From Chryseobacterium sp. H1D6B (lineage in GTDB: Bacteria > Bacteroidota > Bacteroidia > Flavobacteriales > Weeksellaceae), in assembly GCF_029892445.1 (NCBI RefSeq), contig NZ_JARXVJ010000001.1:2480001-2544000 (forward strand): a stretch of 64,000 bases of DNA. The letters are read 5' to 3'. Position numbers and translations under genes: made by a program. The first letter of the stretch is position 1; each line of letters opens with the position of its first letter. Shown here piece after piece: positions 8,033-16,180 of the stretch. The notes under the pieces were generated by a model, which saw nothing but the letters and a program-made list of their open reading frames with translations, did not search any database and was not told where the DNA came from.

Positions 8033-8430
8033 TACTGATAGATTACTTATATTACCAATTCACTAATTTTTACAAATATTTTGAGAAAGATGGAACACAT
8101 AAAGTTTCAGGATATATACTAACATGTGTAATGTTAAATCTTAATTTAATTATAGTTACAGGATATTCAGATTATTTTTTTAATACTAACATTACTGAAA
8201 ATTTGAGTAAATATCAATTTTTTATATATTTCTGTGTTCCTTTGAATCTATTAGTTGCTGTAAGATACTGGAAATTTATATCTTATGATGAAATAAAGAA
8301 TAAAGTAAAAGCCTATAATAAAACCTCGAAAATTATAGCAGATATTTTATTAATACTGTATGTTATATTTTCTTTGCCAGTGGGAATATACTTAGCTGTA
8401 AAATTACATTCCTTAAATCAGATCATTTAG
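8029..8430 (+). CDS. Three-helix membrane protein, immunity candidate
   Basis: A 133-residue protein with three predicted membrane helices (about residues 26-45, 65-84 and 104-126), overlapping the toxin segment by ATGA. No family recognised. Membrane immunity proteins are typical partners of pore-forming toxins, which fits the hydrophobic upstream domain. The tight overlap indicates coupled translation. Confidence 0.6.
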   Translation: MILIDYLYYQFTNFYKYFEKDGTHKVSGYILTCVMLNLNLIIVTGYSDYFFNTNITENLSKYQFFIYFCVPLNLLVAVRYWKFISYDEIKNKVKAYNKTSKIIADILLILYVIFSLPVGIYLAVKLHSLNQII

Positions 8431-8480
8431 ATAAATAAACAAAAAATTATTTAGGTAAGCCTAAAATTATATTATACCAG

Positions 8481-9400
8481 AAGAATCTTCATGGTTTGCA
8501 CAATTTAGAGTATGGCTCTGGAGACAATATATGCCAGAGCTGGAAAGATGGAACGGCATAGATCAGCTTGCTGAAAAATATCTTTCTATGAGCTCTTATG
8601 CTTATGTGGCTAATAATCCTGTTTCATTAGTAGATCCTGATGGAAGGTGGATGGATGAAGCTGGAAATATTGATACTTCGGGATCTACACCTAGATTTAC
8701 AAGCGGAAAAGCTATGTTGTCGCAGTTCTTGGGACAGCGTCCTGGAGAAGGCGGTGGAGAAGGTACTAGCTTTACTAGTACTAATTTTGGTTTGCTTCTA
8801 GATTTTTTCAAAGAAGGGAATTCTGTTGGAGATTTATTTTCAATGATAGATGCTCTAAAAAAAATTGGTTTTAAAGATCCCGCTAATGATAAAGCAAAAT
8901 TTAGCGATTGGAAAAAATTGGTAGAAGGGATACCTGCCCTTAATGAATTATTTAAAATTACAGGAGCTCAATTCATTGAAGACTCTTCAAGAGATGTACC
9001 TGGGTATACTGAGTTTAAGAAAATTTTCACTAATATGAACAAGATTGGTAGTGTTTTAAGTTTTGGGTATGTTGCTGGTCATGAAATGACCCATTCTTTT
9101 ACACAGCAATTTTTTCACGATAAATTTTATGAGGTTATATATGAGCCTAATCAAAGTTATGGAAGATTTATGAGAGACCAGACATTTGGTTTTTTTCAAG
9201 AATTTATAGGGCTTTCTTGGGAAATACAAGCTGGTCAAACTGCTTTTGAAGGACGAACTGGAATGAAGGCAGCAGAGCTATACTATGGCCCAAGAGGAGC
9301 AGGATACACACAAGATGCTATTAACATTATAAAAAGATTTGAATACCCTCTTTATAATGCTTGGAGAAATGAATATGAAAAATATAAACCTAAAAATTAG
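8481..9400 (+). CDS. Displaced, 5'-truncated Rhs tip with HExxH metallopeptidase-like toxin
   Basis: Rhs homology begins in degenerate form at about 8481 and is in a stable frame from about 8519, with ATG at 8531 (MPELERWNGIDQLAEKYL, NNPVSLVDPDGRW, GQRPGEGGGEG). The variable domain resembles the tip at 3-671: LSFGYVAGHEMTHSF with HEMTH at residues 184-188 counted from 8531, and a later FFQEFIGLSWE that may give a further zinc ligand. The upstream core text (DHLGNTRLSYF, YYPFGLKH) is missing, so this copy is more eroded at its 5' end than others. An exported immunity-like gene follows four bases on. Confidence 0.7.
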
Positions 9401-9404
9401 TCAA

Positions 9405-10094
9405 ATGAAACAGTTTTTTTTATTTATACTGACTATGATTTTTTATAATCATTCATACTGTCAGATTAAAGTAAACTTACAAATTAATCAGAAAACTGGA
9501 AATGCTTATATTTCACTTTATAATGAAACTTCAGACTATATTGCTATTCCCTTAGATACAAAATCTTTACGTCCATATTACGAAGATATTTGTATAGATA
9601 TGTCGGAATATCAATCCCCATACCCGACACTTGGTTTTAATTTAATAGTTACAGATTTAATAACAAAACAAAATTTAGGAGCATTTAGTACAAGTGGCAA
9701 TCTTAATGGCGAAGATGTTAAAAAATATTCTGAAATCAATCTGAGTAAAAAAGATACTTTGAAACAAAAAATAATAAAGTGGCAAAGTGAAAATAAGATT
9801 TCCTCATATGAAACTGCTTATATCAACTATTATTTAATGAAAAGTTTTATTTTTTTAAAGCCAAGAGAAAGAATACAATTCATTTGTCATTTTGATTTAC
9901 ATAACATAACAAATGAAAAGTATATATATTCTTTTTTCCCTACAGAAGATAATAAGAAATATTCTGTAAATCTTTATTTTGATATAAATGAATGTATATA
10001 CAAATATCTTACACAATATCAGAAGAAGAAACTGGGTAATTATAAATTATTTATCGGAAAAATTGAAAGTAATACAATTGAATTAAATAATTGA
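9405..10094 (+). CDS. Exported immunity-like protein, third family member
   Basis: Start chosen at ATG 9405, just after the toxin stop, because it begins the signal peptide MKQFFLFILTMIFYNHSYCQ; an ATG at 9339 lies inside the toxin gene and precedes no signal. The 229-residue product is homologous to 671-1387 and 1410-2138 (NETSDYIAIPLD motif, C-terminal KLFIGKIES). It again follows an HExxH tip of the same subtype, which strengthens the pairing of the two families. Confidence 0.75.
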   Translation: MKQFFLFILTMIFYNHSYCQIKVNLQINQKTGNAYISLYNETSDYIAIPLDTKSLRPYYEDICIDMSEYQSPYPTLGFNLIVTDLITKQNLGAFSTSGNLNGEDVKKYSEINLSKKDTLKQKIIKWQSENKISSYETAYINYYLMKSFIFLKPRERIQFICHFDLHNITNEKYIYSFFPTEDNKKYSVNLYFDINECIYKYLTQYQKKKLGNYKLFIGKIESNTIELNN

Positions 10095-10238
10095 AATTAT
10101 AAACAAATAACAGCATCACTTCTTGCTCTTACTTGTTTTGGTATAAAAGTATTGATCAGCTGGTAAATTCAAACCAGGTTTTGACATTTACATCAACAAA
10201 AACTTTAATTTATTGTATAATATTTTTAATAAAAAATA

Positions 10239-10664
10239 ATGAAAAATTCTATTTTATCAGTTTTATTTTTTTTGAGTTTGGTTTTATTTAGCAATTTATT
10301 AAAGGCTCAGGATAAAGATTTTAATAATTTTTATTTTAATTATTTTCTTACATTTCACTCCTTAGGAAATTTTATAGAAAGTAATGACATATTTATTTAT
10401 GATGAATATAACAAAATAAGCAAGACAGAATTGGATTACGAATATGAAGCAGATTCGGTTTCACAAAAAATTCATATTGTGCATAGTACTCCAAAAACAA
10501 AAAATTATCTTTTGCTGTCTGATTATATAATTAATGAAAATTTGGCGGTTATATCATTCGCATCATCAAATCGTAAAAAGTATATTATTTATACGCTTAA
10601 GCGCACAAAAAATGACAACAAATGGTGGGACATTTTAAGCATACATAATGGTGCAATGAATTAA
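10239..10664 (+). CDS. Small exported protein, orphan immunity candidate
   Basis: A 141-residue protein with a signal peptide (MKNSILSVLFFLSLVLFSNLLKAQ) cut before DKDF. The mature part is rich in Tyr, Asn and Asp and ends WWDILSIHNGAMN. No family recognised and no toxin domain directly upstream. The 144 bases before it hold only AT-rich sequence. Given its position before a cassette-joint terminator it may be an immunity gene left after loss of its toxin. Confidence 0.5.
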   Translation: MKNSILSVLFFLSLVLFSNLLKAQDKDFNNFYFNYFLTFHSLGNFIESNDIFIYDEYNKISKTELDYEYEADSVSQKIHIVHSTPKTKNYLLLSDYIINENLAVISFASSNRKKYIIYTLKRTKNDNKWWDILSIHNGAMN

Positions 10665-10733
10665 CTAATTGTTTTACTGTTTTTATTTTAATCCGTGTTG
10701 GTTTGAACAACTCGCTCGTACATAAGAATAGTC

Positions 10734-10768
10734 AGAACCACTCTGTATAGGGTGGTTCTGATTTTTTT
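10734..10768 (+). terminator. Cassette-joint terminator, copy 3
   Basis: Hairpin CAGAACCAC / GTGGTTCTG (10734-10761) followed by a run of seven T. Same element as 3913 and 11290. Confidence 0.8.
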
Positions 10769-10788
10769 GGTAAAATAATTTTTGAAAA

Positions 10789-10822
10789 TAATAAGTATAT
10801 TTACACTTATTCGGACCATTTA
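10789..10822 (+). repeat. Short remnant of Rhs homology arm
   Basis: Matches the first bases of the Rhs repeat (AATAAGTATATTTACACTTA, then TCGGACCATTTA), encoding KYIYTYSDHL, and then ends. The rest of the core and the toxin are gone, leaving the immunity-like gene at 10852 behind it. Confidence 0.65.
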
Positions 10823-10851
10823 ACAATCGTAATTATTTTAAATATTTAAAT

Positions 10852-11178
10852 ATGAAACTTTTAGAATTAGTTAATTATTTTAGAAATGGAGGTTCTTATA
10901 AAGAATTCTGCCAAACACAGTCATTAGATCAGGAATCCGAAGTGGTTGAAATTTATATGAAACAGCCTTTAGAAATGGATAATGAATTGGCATTTTTTGA
11001 AATAGAAAAAACCGAAGGTAATTTTGAATTTTCTAATAATGGAATGAAATATTCGAATCTATTTGACTTCTATTATTTTTTAGATGCTATTGAAGAATCT
11101 AAAAATGACGATAACAAATCTCTTCCAAATGATGAGATTGCTAAACGTCTTTATAATTATGCTATTACTGATGCATAA
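10852..11178 (+). CDS. Small cytoplasmic protein, orphan immunity candidate
   Basis: A 108-residue acidic protein (MKLLELVNYFRNGGSYKEFC...) without signal or membrane segment. Features are ESEVVEIYMKQPL, ELAFFEIEKTEG and a C-terminal DDNKSLPNDEIAKRLYNY. I associate this type of protein with polymorphic-toxin immunity genes in Flavobacteriia but cannot name the family. It sits between two cassette-joint terminators with only a 34-base remnant of the Rhs core in front, so its toxin has been deleted. Confidence 0.6.
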   Translation: MKLLELVNYFRNGGSYKEFCQTQSLDQESEVVEIYMKQPLEMDNELAFFEIEKTEGNFEFSNNGMKYSNLFDFYYFLDAIEESKNDDNKSLPNDEIAKRLYNYAITDA

Positions 11179-11289
11179 AGTAACACTTTTAAAAGTTAGG
11201 ATTAGCTTAGCATCTTTACGGAGTAACTTGTTAATTGGAGAAGTACTCCCCATGTCGGCTTGAAGATTTTGCTCGTACATAAGAATAAT

Positions 11290-11326
11290 CAGAACCACTC
11301 TATATAGGGTGGTTCTGATTTTTTTG
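11290..11326 (+). terminator. Cassette-joint terminator, copy 4
   Basis: Hairpin CAGAACCAC / GTGGTTCTG (11290-11317) followed by TTTTTT, nearly identical to copy 3. Rhs homology resumes at about 11340. Confidence 0.8.
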
Positions 11327-11339
11327 GTAAAATAATTTT

Positions 11340-11830
11340 TGAAAATAATAAGTATATTTACACTTATTCGGACCATTTAGGAAATACACGTTTAAGTTAT
11401 TTTAACAATGGTTCAGGAGCGGCAGACTGCAGTACTTGGGGGGCTGGCTATTGCCATAGCATTAAGAAAACTGGGATTAGCAACAAAAGAAATTGGTTTA
11501 GGACTCGATGCTGATTTAGCTCTACACAGAGGAACTGGTGCTATAACTTGGAAAGAAGCAAAATGGCAAAAAGAAGGATTAACATCTGTCGATTGGGGAA
11601 AAGCAGTTATAGATAAATATCACTTTAAATCTTCATTTCGAGAAGCAGCTGAAAATGCAACAGGAATTAGATTTGAGGTAACAAATTTTAATCCACTTTA
11701 TCACAAACCAGGAATGACTAATTTTGAATTTAATCATATATTAAGTACTCCTGGATTACTTGAAAAAACAACTTTCATAAAAAATGGTAATCAAGTTTTA
11801 TGGGATGGAGCAAAATTTATAAGTAAATAA
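11340..11830 (+). pseudogene. Displaced Rhs tip, frame broken at a G6 run, with unrecognised C-terminal toxin domain
   Basis: The Rhs core start (YSDHLGNTRLSYFNNGSGAA) is read up to about 11430, then a G6 run (11438-11443) shifts the frame. Removing one G joins the core to the downstream text (GLAIAIALRKLGLATKEIG...). The downstream frame can also be read from an ATG at 11408 in the other frame, giving a 140-residue product. The C-terminal domain (DADLALHRGTGAITWKEAKW ... MTNFEFNHIL) has no motif I can assign. The usual core ending and Gly-rich linker are missing, so this is a deleted cassette as well as a frameshifted one. An immunity-like gene follows two bases after the stop. Confidence 0.6.
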
Positions 11831-11832
11831 TT

Positions 11833-12213
11833 ATGGAAATAATAACAGAAGTAAAAAAAATAAATGAAATTATAAATGATTACAAAGGGACAAAGGCGAA
11901 TATATGGCTATTCGACATTAGCCATATAAAACTAGCAATGAAAATATATTCAAATAAAAAAGAAGAAACGCTTTATTTAGTTTTAGCTGGGTGTAAATAT
12001 ATTAAAGGTTCATTTTCATTAAATAACCCTGATTTATTTGTTAGTGAAAATTTTGATGATAAAACTTCAGAAGTAATATTTAAAGTAACAGATAATAATT
12101 CAGATTTTGAATTGACATCATCGTCAGGTATTGCTTTGGCTAAGGGGATAGAATCTGAATTTGGGAATTCCTTTGAAAATTTTTTATTGAGTAATAACAA
12201 TGAATCATTGTGA
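11833..12213 (+). CDS. Small cytoplasmic protein, immunity candidate
   Basis: A 126-residue protein starting two bases after the toxin stop. No signal peptide or membrane helix. It contains an IWLFDISHIKLAMKIY segment and GCKYIKGSFSL. No family recognised. Position and size fit an immunity protein for the tip at 11340-11830. A terminator follows at 12273 and ends the array. Confidence 0.6.
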   Translation: MEIITEVKKINEIINDYKGTKANIWLFDISHIKLAMKIYSNKKEETLYLVLAGCKYIKGSFSLNNPDLFVSENFDDKTSEVIFKVTDNNSDFELTSSSGIALAKGIESEFGNSFENFLLSNNNESL

Positions 12214-12272
12214 CGGGTTTGGAAAAATATGAATAATTACAATTTATATCAAATCTATTGATAATAAAAATT

Positions 12273-12302
12273 TGGGTAGTGATTTCAGTACCCATTTTTT
12301 TT
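12273..12302 (+). terminator. Terminator closing the Rhs cassette array
   Basis: TGGGTA / TACCCA hairpin with a ten-base loop followed by TTTTTTTT. About 110 bases of AT-rich sequence with nothing recognisable separate it from the next gene. Confidence 0.7.
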
Positions 12303-12412
12303 AATTAATATAAGAATCTGAAATATTTTATCAACCAATGTATTAATATTCAGTAATCCAGTTCCAACAAAGAAAATTATATGGGCGCAGATTAAAATAA
12401 TACATATTTATT

Positions 12413-12976
12413 ATGAAAAAAGTTAAAATAAGATATGATCAATTGTTATTTTTATATGCCTATTTAAGGTTTGTTGACTTATCATTGGATCGAAGTAGAT
12501 GGAAATCCTTCTCCAAAAAAATCCTCCTTATCAACTTTAATTTAAATAAATTTGTAAAAGATTATATCATCAAAGCTGTGGAAGAAACAATCGTAAAACC
12601 CGTTATTGCTAAAGAAATTCTGGAATCTCTTAAAACAAAGGTAGAAGAGGAAAAACAGGTGATTGTACACTGCTGTTTTCCGGCATCCCCTTTTTTAGGA
12701 AATCTCATCAGGATCTGGCATACCACATATCTTATCGATGACAGAATAGGACACCGAAGCAAGCTTATCCATGCAGAAAATATTACGATTTTTCCCAATT
12801 GGACAGCTGTTCCTTTCATGAAGGACTTTTGGTTTACACTGATCTTTTCCGGACTTCCGAAAGACTGTAAAAGTTTTGATTTAAGGGAAGTGATTCCAGA
12901 AGAAGGCGGTTTTGTTGTTAAATCTATTAAAAGAAATTCTCTGGATGTCTACAAAGTGAAAATTTCAGAATCATAG
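12413..12976 (+). CDS. Conserved-looking hypothetical protein
   Basis: A 187-residue protein without signal or membrane helix. The N-terminal half is basic (RSRWKSFSKKI); the C-terminal half contains CCFPASPFLGNLIRIW, a His-rich HRSKLIHAENI stretch and LIFSGLPKDCKSFDL. I do not recognise the family. Only two bases separate it from the ANT(6)-like gene, so the two are probably co-transcribed. Base composition is more even than in the cassette array, as in the core genome. Confidence 0.6.
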   Translation: MKKVKIRYDQLLFLYAYLRFVDLSLDRSRWKSFSKKILLINFNLNKFVKDYIIKAVEETIVKPVIAKEILESLKTKVEEEKQVIVHCCFPASPFLGNLIRIWHTTYLIDDRIGHRSKLIHAENITIFPNWTAVPFMKDFWFTLIFSGLPKDCKSFDLREVIPEEGGFVVKSIKRNSLDVYKVKISES

Positions 12977-12978
12977 GG

Positions 12979-13845
12979 ATGGAAACAAGGAGTGAAAAAC
13001 TGAAAGAGATTATCATCTGGGCAGAAGAAAATCCTGATATCCGGGCTGTACTGCTGACCAGTTCTTTGGTGAATCCTTATGCACCTGTAGACGAGTTCAG
13101 CGATCTTGATGTTGAACTGGTTTTTGAAAATATGAAATCTTATGAGATCGATAAGAACTGGATTTCTAATTTCGGGAAACCTATTTCGATGGTAGAAGAA
13201 AACGAGACTTTTTTTGAAAATAAGCACGCCATGAAAATGGTTTTGTATGATGATTATGTAAAAGTAGATTTTAAGCTCTATCAAAAATCAGAATTTATAA
13301 AAGAAATGCAGGCTGCAATACTTCCAGAAGATTGGGATGTAGGGTATAAAGTGTTGGTGGATAAAGATAATTTAACCCAAAGTTTAAAACCTCCGACGTA
13401 TCAATCCATAATGATCAAAAAGCCTTCAGAACAAAGATTTCAGCAGTTAATGAATGATTTTTGGTGGGACACGACCTATGTTGCAAAATGCCTTAAACGG
13501 GACGAGATCTTTTATGCAAAATTCATGTCAGAAAATGTAATCAGAACAGATTATCTGGTTCCCTTGATTGAATGGTATATTGCTGATGAAAAAGGCTGGG
13601 AAAATATCACCACTAATAAACACGGCAGACTTTTTAAACAGCATTTATCCCCTGAACTTTGGAAGAAAGTAGAGTTTACATTTTCAGGAAGTAATATTGA
13701 AGAAAACTGGAATGCATTATTTGCTTCTGCAGATCTGGTACATGAGCTAGGAATAAACTTGTCAGAAAAACTCAACTTAACCTATCCAATTGAGCTGGAA
13801 AATGACATCAGAAAATACCTTAGTGATATCAGATCAAAGGCTTGA
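12979..13845 (+). CDS. ANT(6)-like aminoglycoside 6-adenylyltransferase family protein
   Basis: A 288-residue protein of the streptomycin adenylyltransferase (AadE/AadK) family, which transfers AMP to the 6-OH of streptomycin. The nucleotidyltransferase motif appears near residues 27-47 (TSSLVNPYAPVDEFSDLDVEL): the DxD pair is present, while the usual GS of the GSxxN segment is SS here. A later VKVDFKLY supplies the third Asp. Length matches the family. It is the second gene of a two-gene unit with an unknown protein. Chromosomal members in environmental Flavobacteriia may have other natural substrates, so resistance is not implied. Confidence 0.8.
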   Translation: METRSEKLKEIIIWAEENPDIRAVLLTSSLVNPYAPVDEFSDLDVELVFENMKSYEIDKNWISNFGKPISMVEENETFFENKHAMKMVLYDDYVKVDFKLYQKSEFIKEMQAAILPEDWDVGYKVLVDKDNLTQSLKPPTYQSIMIKKPSEQRFQQLMNDFWWDTTYVAKCLKRDEIFYAKFMSENVIRTDYLVPLIEWYIADEKGWENITTNKHGRLFKQHLSPELWKKVEFTFSGSNIEENWNALFASADLVHELGINLSEKLNLTYPIELENDIRKYLSDIRSKA

Positions 13846-13847
13846 TG

Positions 13848-15425
13848 TTAGGCGAATTCATTTTCCTTGATCAGATTTTCAATACAGAATTCGGCAACAG
13901 CCGTAATCGTCATAAATGGATTCACCCCGATGGTTCCAGGAATCAACGAGCCGTCTAACACATAAAGGTTTTCATGCTCCTTTAATTTTCCGTATTGATT
14001 CGTAGCTTCACCCAGTACACATCCTCCAAGCGGATGATAGCAGACATCAGCGCCAAAGCCATTATTAAAAAGAAAGTGGCTTCTTGTGCCTCCATTAGCT
14101 CTATTCATCTTTTTAATAAAATAATCAGCATTTGCTCTCATCTTGGCCGTATGGCTTTTGTCCCAGTCTAAAGCTATATTTTTAGTCAGCGGATCATAAA
14201 AAACCTTTCCTTTTTTATCAACCCTGTTAATTAACAAATATAAAGCTGTAGCCACATCCATTCCCATCGGAAGCGGTGCAATTTCTGTGAAAAAAGGATG
14301 CTCTTTATCCTCCCAGTTATCCACTCCGCCAACAGGAATTGTAGACTGCTGGGCGCCTGTTCCGCCTGATAAAGGTTTTACCCAGTTTCTGCCCGTCATA
14401 AAATTACCGTTATTGCCCCAATTTTTCCCGACATGTTCATCAATAGGAAAGTTATTCACAGCATTAGACTGTAATAAAAGCTTTAAAGTTCCCATCGTAC
14501 CCGCGGCAAGAATCAGTTTTTTGCAGTGGAAGTTTTTCTCTGTGGCAGTTGCTCCTGAAGTATCGATCTGATTGACATGTAATGTGTAGCTTTTGTCATC
14601 ATTAAGTTTAATTGTTTCGACTTGATGAAGATCTAGGATCTCAAGATTTCCTGTTTCCGATGCTTTTTTGATGTAGGTTTTATCAAGGCTGTTTTTGCCG
14701 TGGTTATTTCCATAGATCACTTCTGTATTAAACGCAGAACGCGGAACTTCGTTTTTAAATTCCTTCTCCATGTATTTAAAATCATAGACATTGGGAACTC
14801 TTATTGTTTTAAAACCGGCTTTATGGGCTTCAGCTTCACCCACTCTCGTGAATTTATAATAAGGACAGTCTTTTAAAAACTGTTCATCAATGACATTTAC
14901 TTTCAGTTCTTTATGGACTAATGGGAAATAGAAATTATAAAACTTTTCGGCATCCAGGTCAGGAAAAATTTCTTTAAAATAGCTTTCTTTCGGAGTAACA
15001 GCCATTCCGCCGTTCACGATAGAACCGCCGCCGACACCTCTTCCTACCCAGATATTGATGTTTTCAAAATCCAGCCGGTCCAAAGCTCCCGTGAAAGGAG
15101 TTAAAGAAAAAAGATTCATAAAAGGAGCAATGGTTTTCTTTCTCAGCCACGCCGCACTTTTTCCTGGTTTCAGCATATTAGAAAATGGAATTCCTGATTT
15201 TTCCCAATTAAGACCCATTTCAAGCATCAGTACTTTTTTTCCGGCTTCACACAGACGAAGTGCAGAAACAGCACCGCCGTAGCCGGAACCGATAATGATG
15301 ATCGGAGCTTCTATATCTTTTTGTTCATTTATTTTAAGCTTTGCCGCCTGAAATAGATTAGAATGTAAAAAATAAAAACCTGATACTGCTAAAACACTAG
15401 TTTTGATGAATTTCTTTCTGTCCAT
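13848..15425 (-). CDS. GMC family oxidoreductase, cholesterol-oxidase-like
   Basis: A 525-residue flavoenzyme. The N-terminal signal-like segment (MDRKKFIKTSVLAVSGFYFL) resembles a Tat signal but lacks the second Arg. The FAD-binding motif GSGYGGA follows at about residues 47-53. The VGRGVGGGSIVNGG segment and the C-terminal CYHPLGGCVLG and GVNPFMTITA segments hold the catalytic His and Asn of class I cholesterol oxidase. Family enzymes oxidise sterol 3-OH with O2 and isomerise the product, but the true substrate is unknown. The gene is convergent with the ANT(6)-like gene, with two bases between stops. Confidence 0.8.
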   Translation of the reverse strand: MDRKKFIKTSVLAVSGFYFLHSNLFQAAKLKINEQKDIEAPIIIIGSGYGGAVSALRLCEAGKKVLMLEMGLNWEKSGIPFSNMLKPGKSAAWLRKKTIAPFMNLFSLTPFTGALDRLDFENINIWVGRGVGGGSIVNGGMAVTPKESYFKEIFPDLDAEKFYNFYFPLVHKELKVNVIDEQFLKDCPYYKFTRVGEAEAHKAGFKTIRVPNVYDFKYMEKEFKNEVPRSAFNTEVIYGNNHGKNSLDKTYIKKASETGNLEILDLHQVETIKLNDDKSYTLHVNQIDTSGATATEKNFHCKKLILAAGTMGTLKLLLQSNAVNNFPIDEHVGKNWGNNGNFMTGRNWVKPLSGGTGAQQSTIPVGGVDNWEDKEHPFFTEIAPLPMGMDVATALYLLINRVDKKGKVFYDPLTKNIALDWDKSHTAKMRANADYFIKKMNRANGGTRSHFLFNNGFGADVCYHPLGGCVLGEATNQYGKLKEHENLYVLDGSLIPGTIGVNPFMTITAVAEFCIENLIKENEFA

Positions 15426-15559
15426 GTTCTCTATTTTTCAAAAAGCATGCTAGAAAAACCTTAACCGGTTTAATTTAAAATAGATTGTGCTTTTTTATTG
15501 TAATTTTAACTTTCATGCCTTTTAAAATTCATATTTTTAATCTTTAATTTAAAATCTTT

Positions 15560-16177
15560 ATGAAAAAATATATTGTAATGCTTCTGCTGTTTCCGCTTTT
15601 TGCTTTTGCTCAGAAAATGGTTTCAAAAGAAGTAATGGAAGTGAAAAAATTTCAGGAAGATCTCAATGCAGAATACCGTAATCCTAAAGAAACACCGCTG
15701 CGCGGAGATAATTTTACCAACTTTAAAGAACATCCTTTCTTTCCATTTGATTTAAAATATAGAATCACTGCCAAATTCAGCAGGACTGAAAACCCGAAAC
15801 CTTTTGAAATTCCAACCTCTTCAGGAAAAACAAAAATGTATAAAGAATACGGAAAAGCTGTCTTTGAACTGGATGGAAAATCTTATACCCTGACGTTGTA
15901 CCAAAGCTTAGACTTATTAAAACAGAAAAAATACAAAGACTATCTTTTTCTGCCTTTCCGTGATGCTACTAATGAAAAAGAAACCTACGGAGGCGGAAAA
16001 TATATGGATCTGAAAATACCAAAAGGAAATACGATCATTTTAGATTTTAACCAATCTTATCAGCCATACTGTGCTTATAACGCCTATGATTACAACTGTC
16101 CGATCGTTCCTCAAGAAAATAAACTGCCGGTTGAGATCCGCGCCGGTGTTATGTATGAAGACATTTATCATCATTAA
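15560..16177 (+). CDS. DUF1684 family exported protein
   Basis: A 205-residue protein with signal peptide MKKYIVMLLLFPLFAFAQ. It matches DUF1684 by the segments FPFDLKYRITAKF, YGKAVFELDGKSYTLTLYQS, LFLPFRDATNEKETYGGGKYMDL and the ending YQPYCAYNAYDYNCPIVPQENKLPVEI. The family's function is unknown. The next gene, an acetyltransferase, starts three bases downstream, so they probably form an operon. About 134 bases separate it from the divergent GMC gene. Confidence 0.85.
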   Translation: MKKYIVMLLLFPLFAFAQKMVSKEVMEVKKFQEDLNAEYRNPKETPLRGDNFTNFKEHPFFPFDLKYRITAKFSRTENPKPFEIPTSSGKTKMYKEYGKAVFELDGKSYTLTLYQSLDLLKQKKYKDYLFLPFRDATNEKETYGGGKYMDLKIPKGNTIILDFNQSYQPYCAYNAYDYNCPIVPQENKLPVEIRAGVMYEDIYHH

Positions 16178-16180
16178 AAT

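Noticed and set aside
9339..9404. Upstream start for the exported immunity-like gene at 9405
   Set aside because: It lies within the toxin gene in another frame and would bury the signal peptide.
1..12300. Transposon or insertion-sequence cluster as an explanation for the repeats
   Set aside because: No transposase or integrase is encoded in this stretch; the repeats are coding Rhs core sequence plus a terminator, which is better explained by homologous recombination between tips.
15363..15425. Tat signal on the GMC oxidoreductase
   Set aside because: The segment reads DRKKF with no twin arginine, so Tat export cannot be claimed from sequence.
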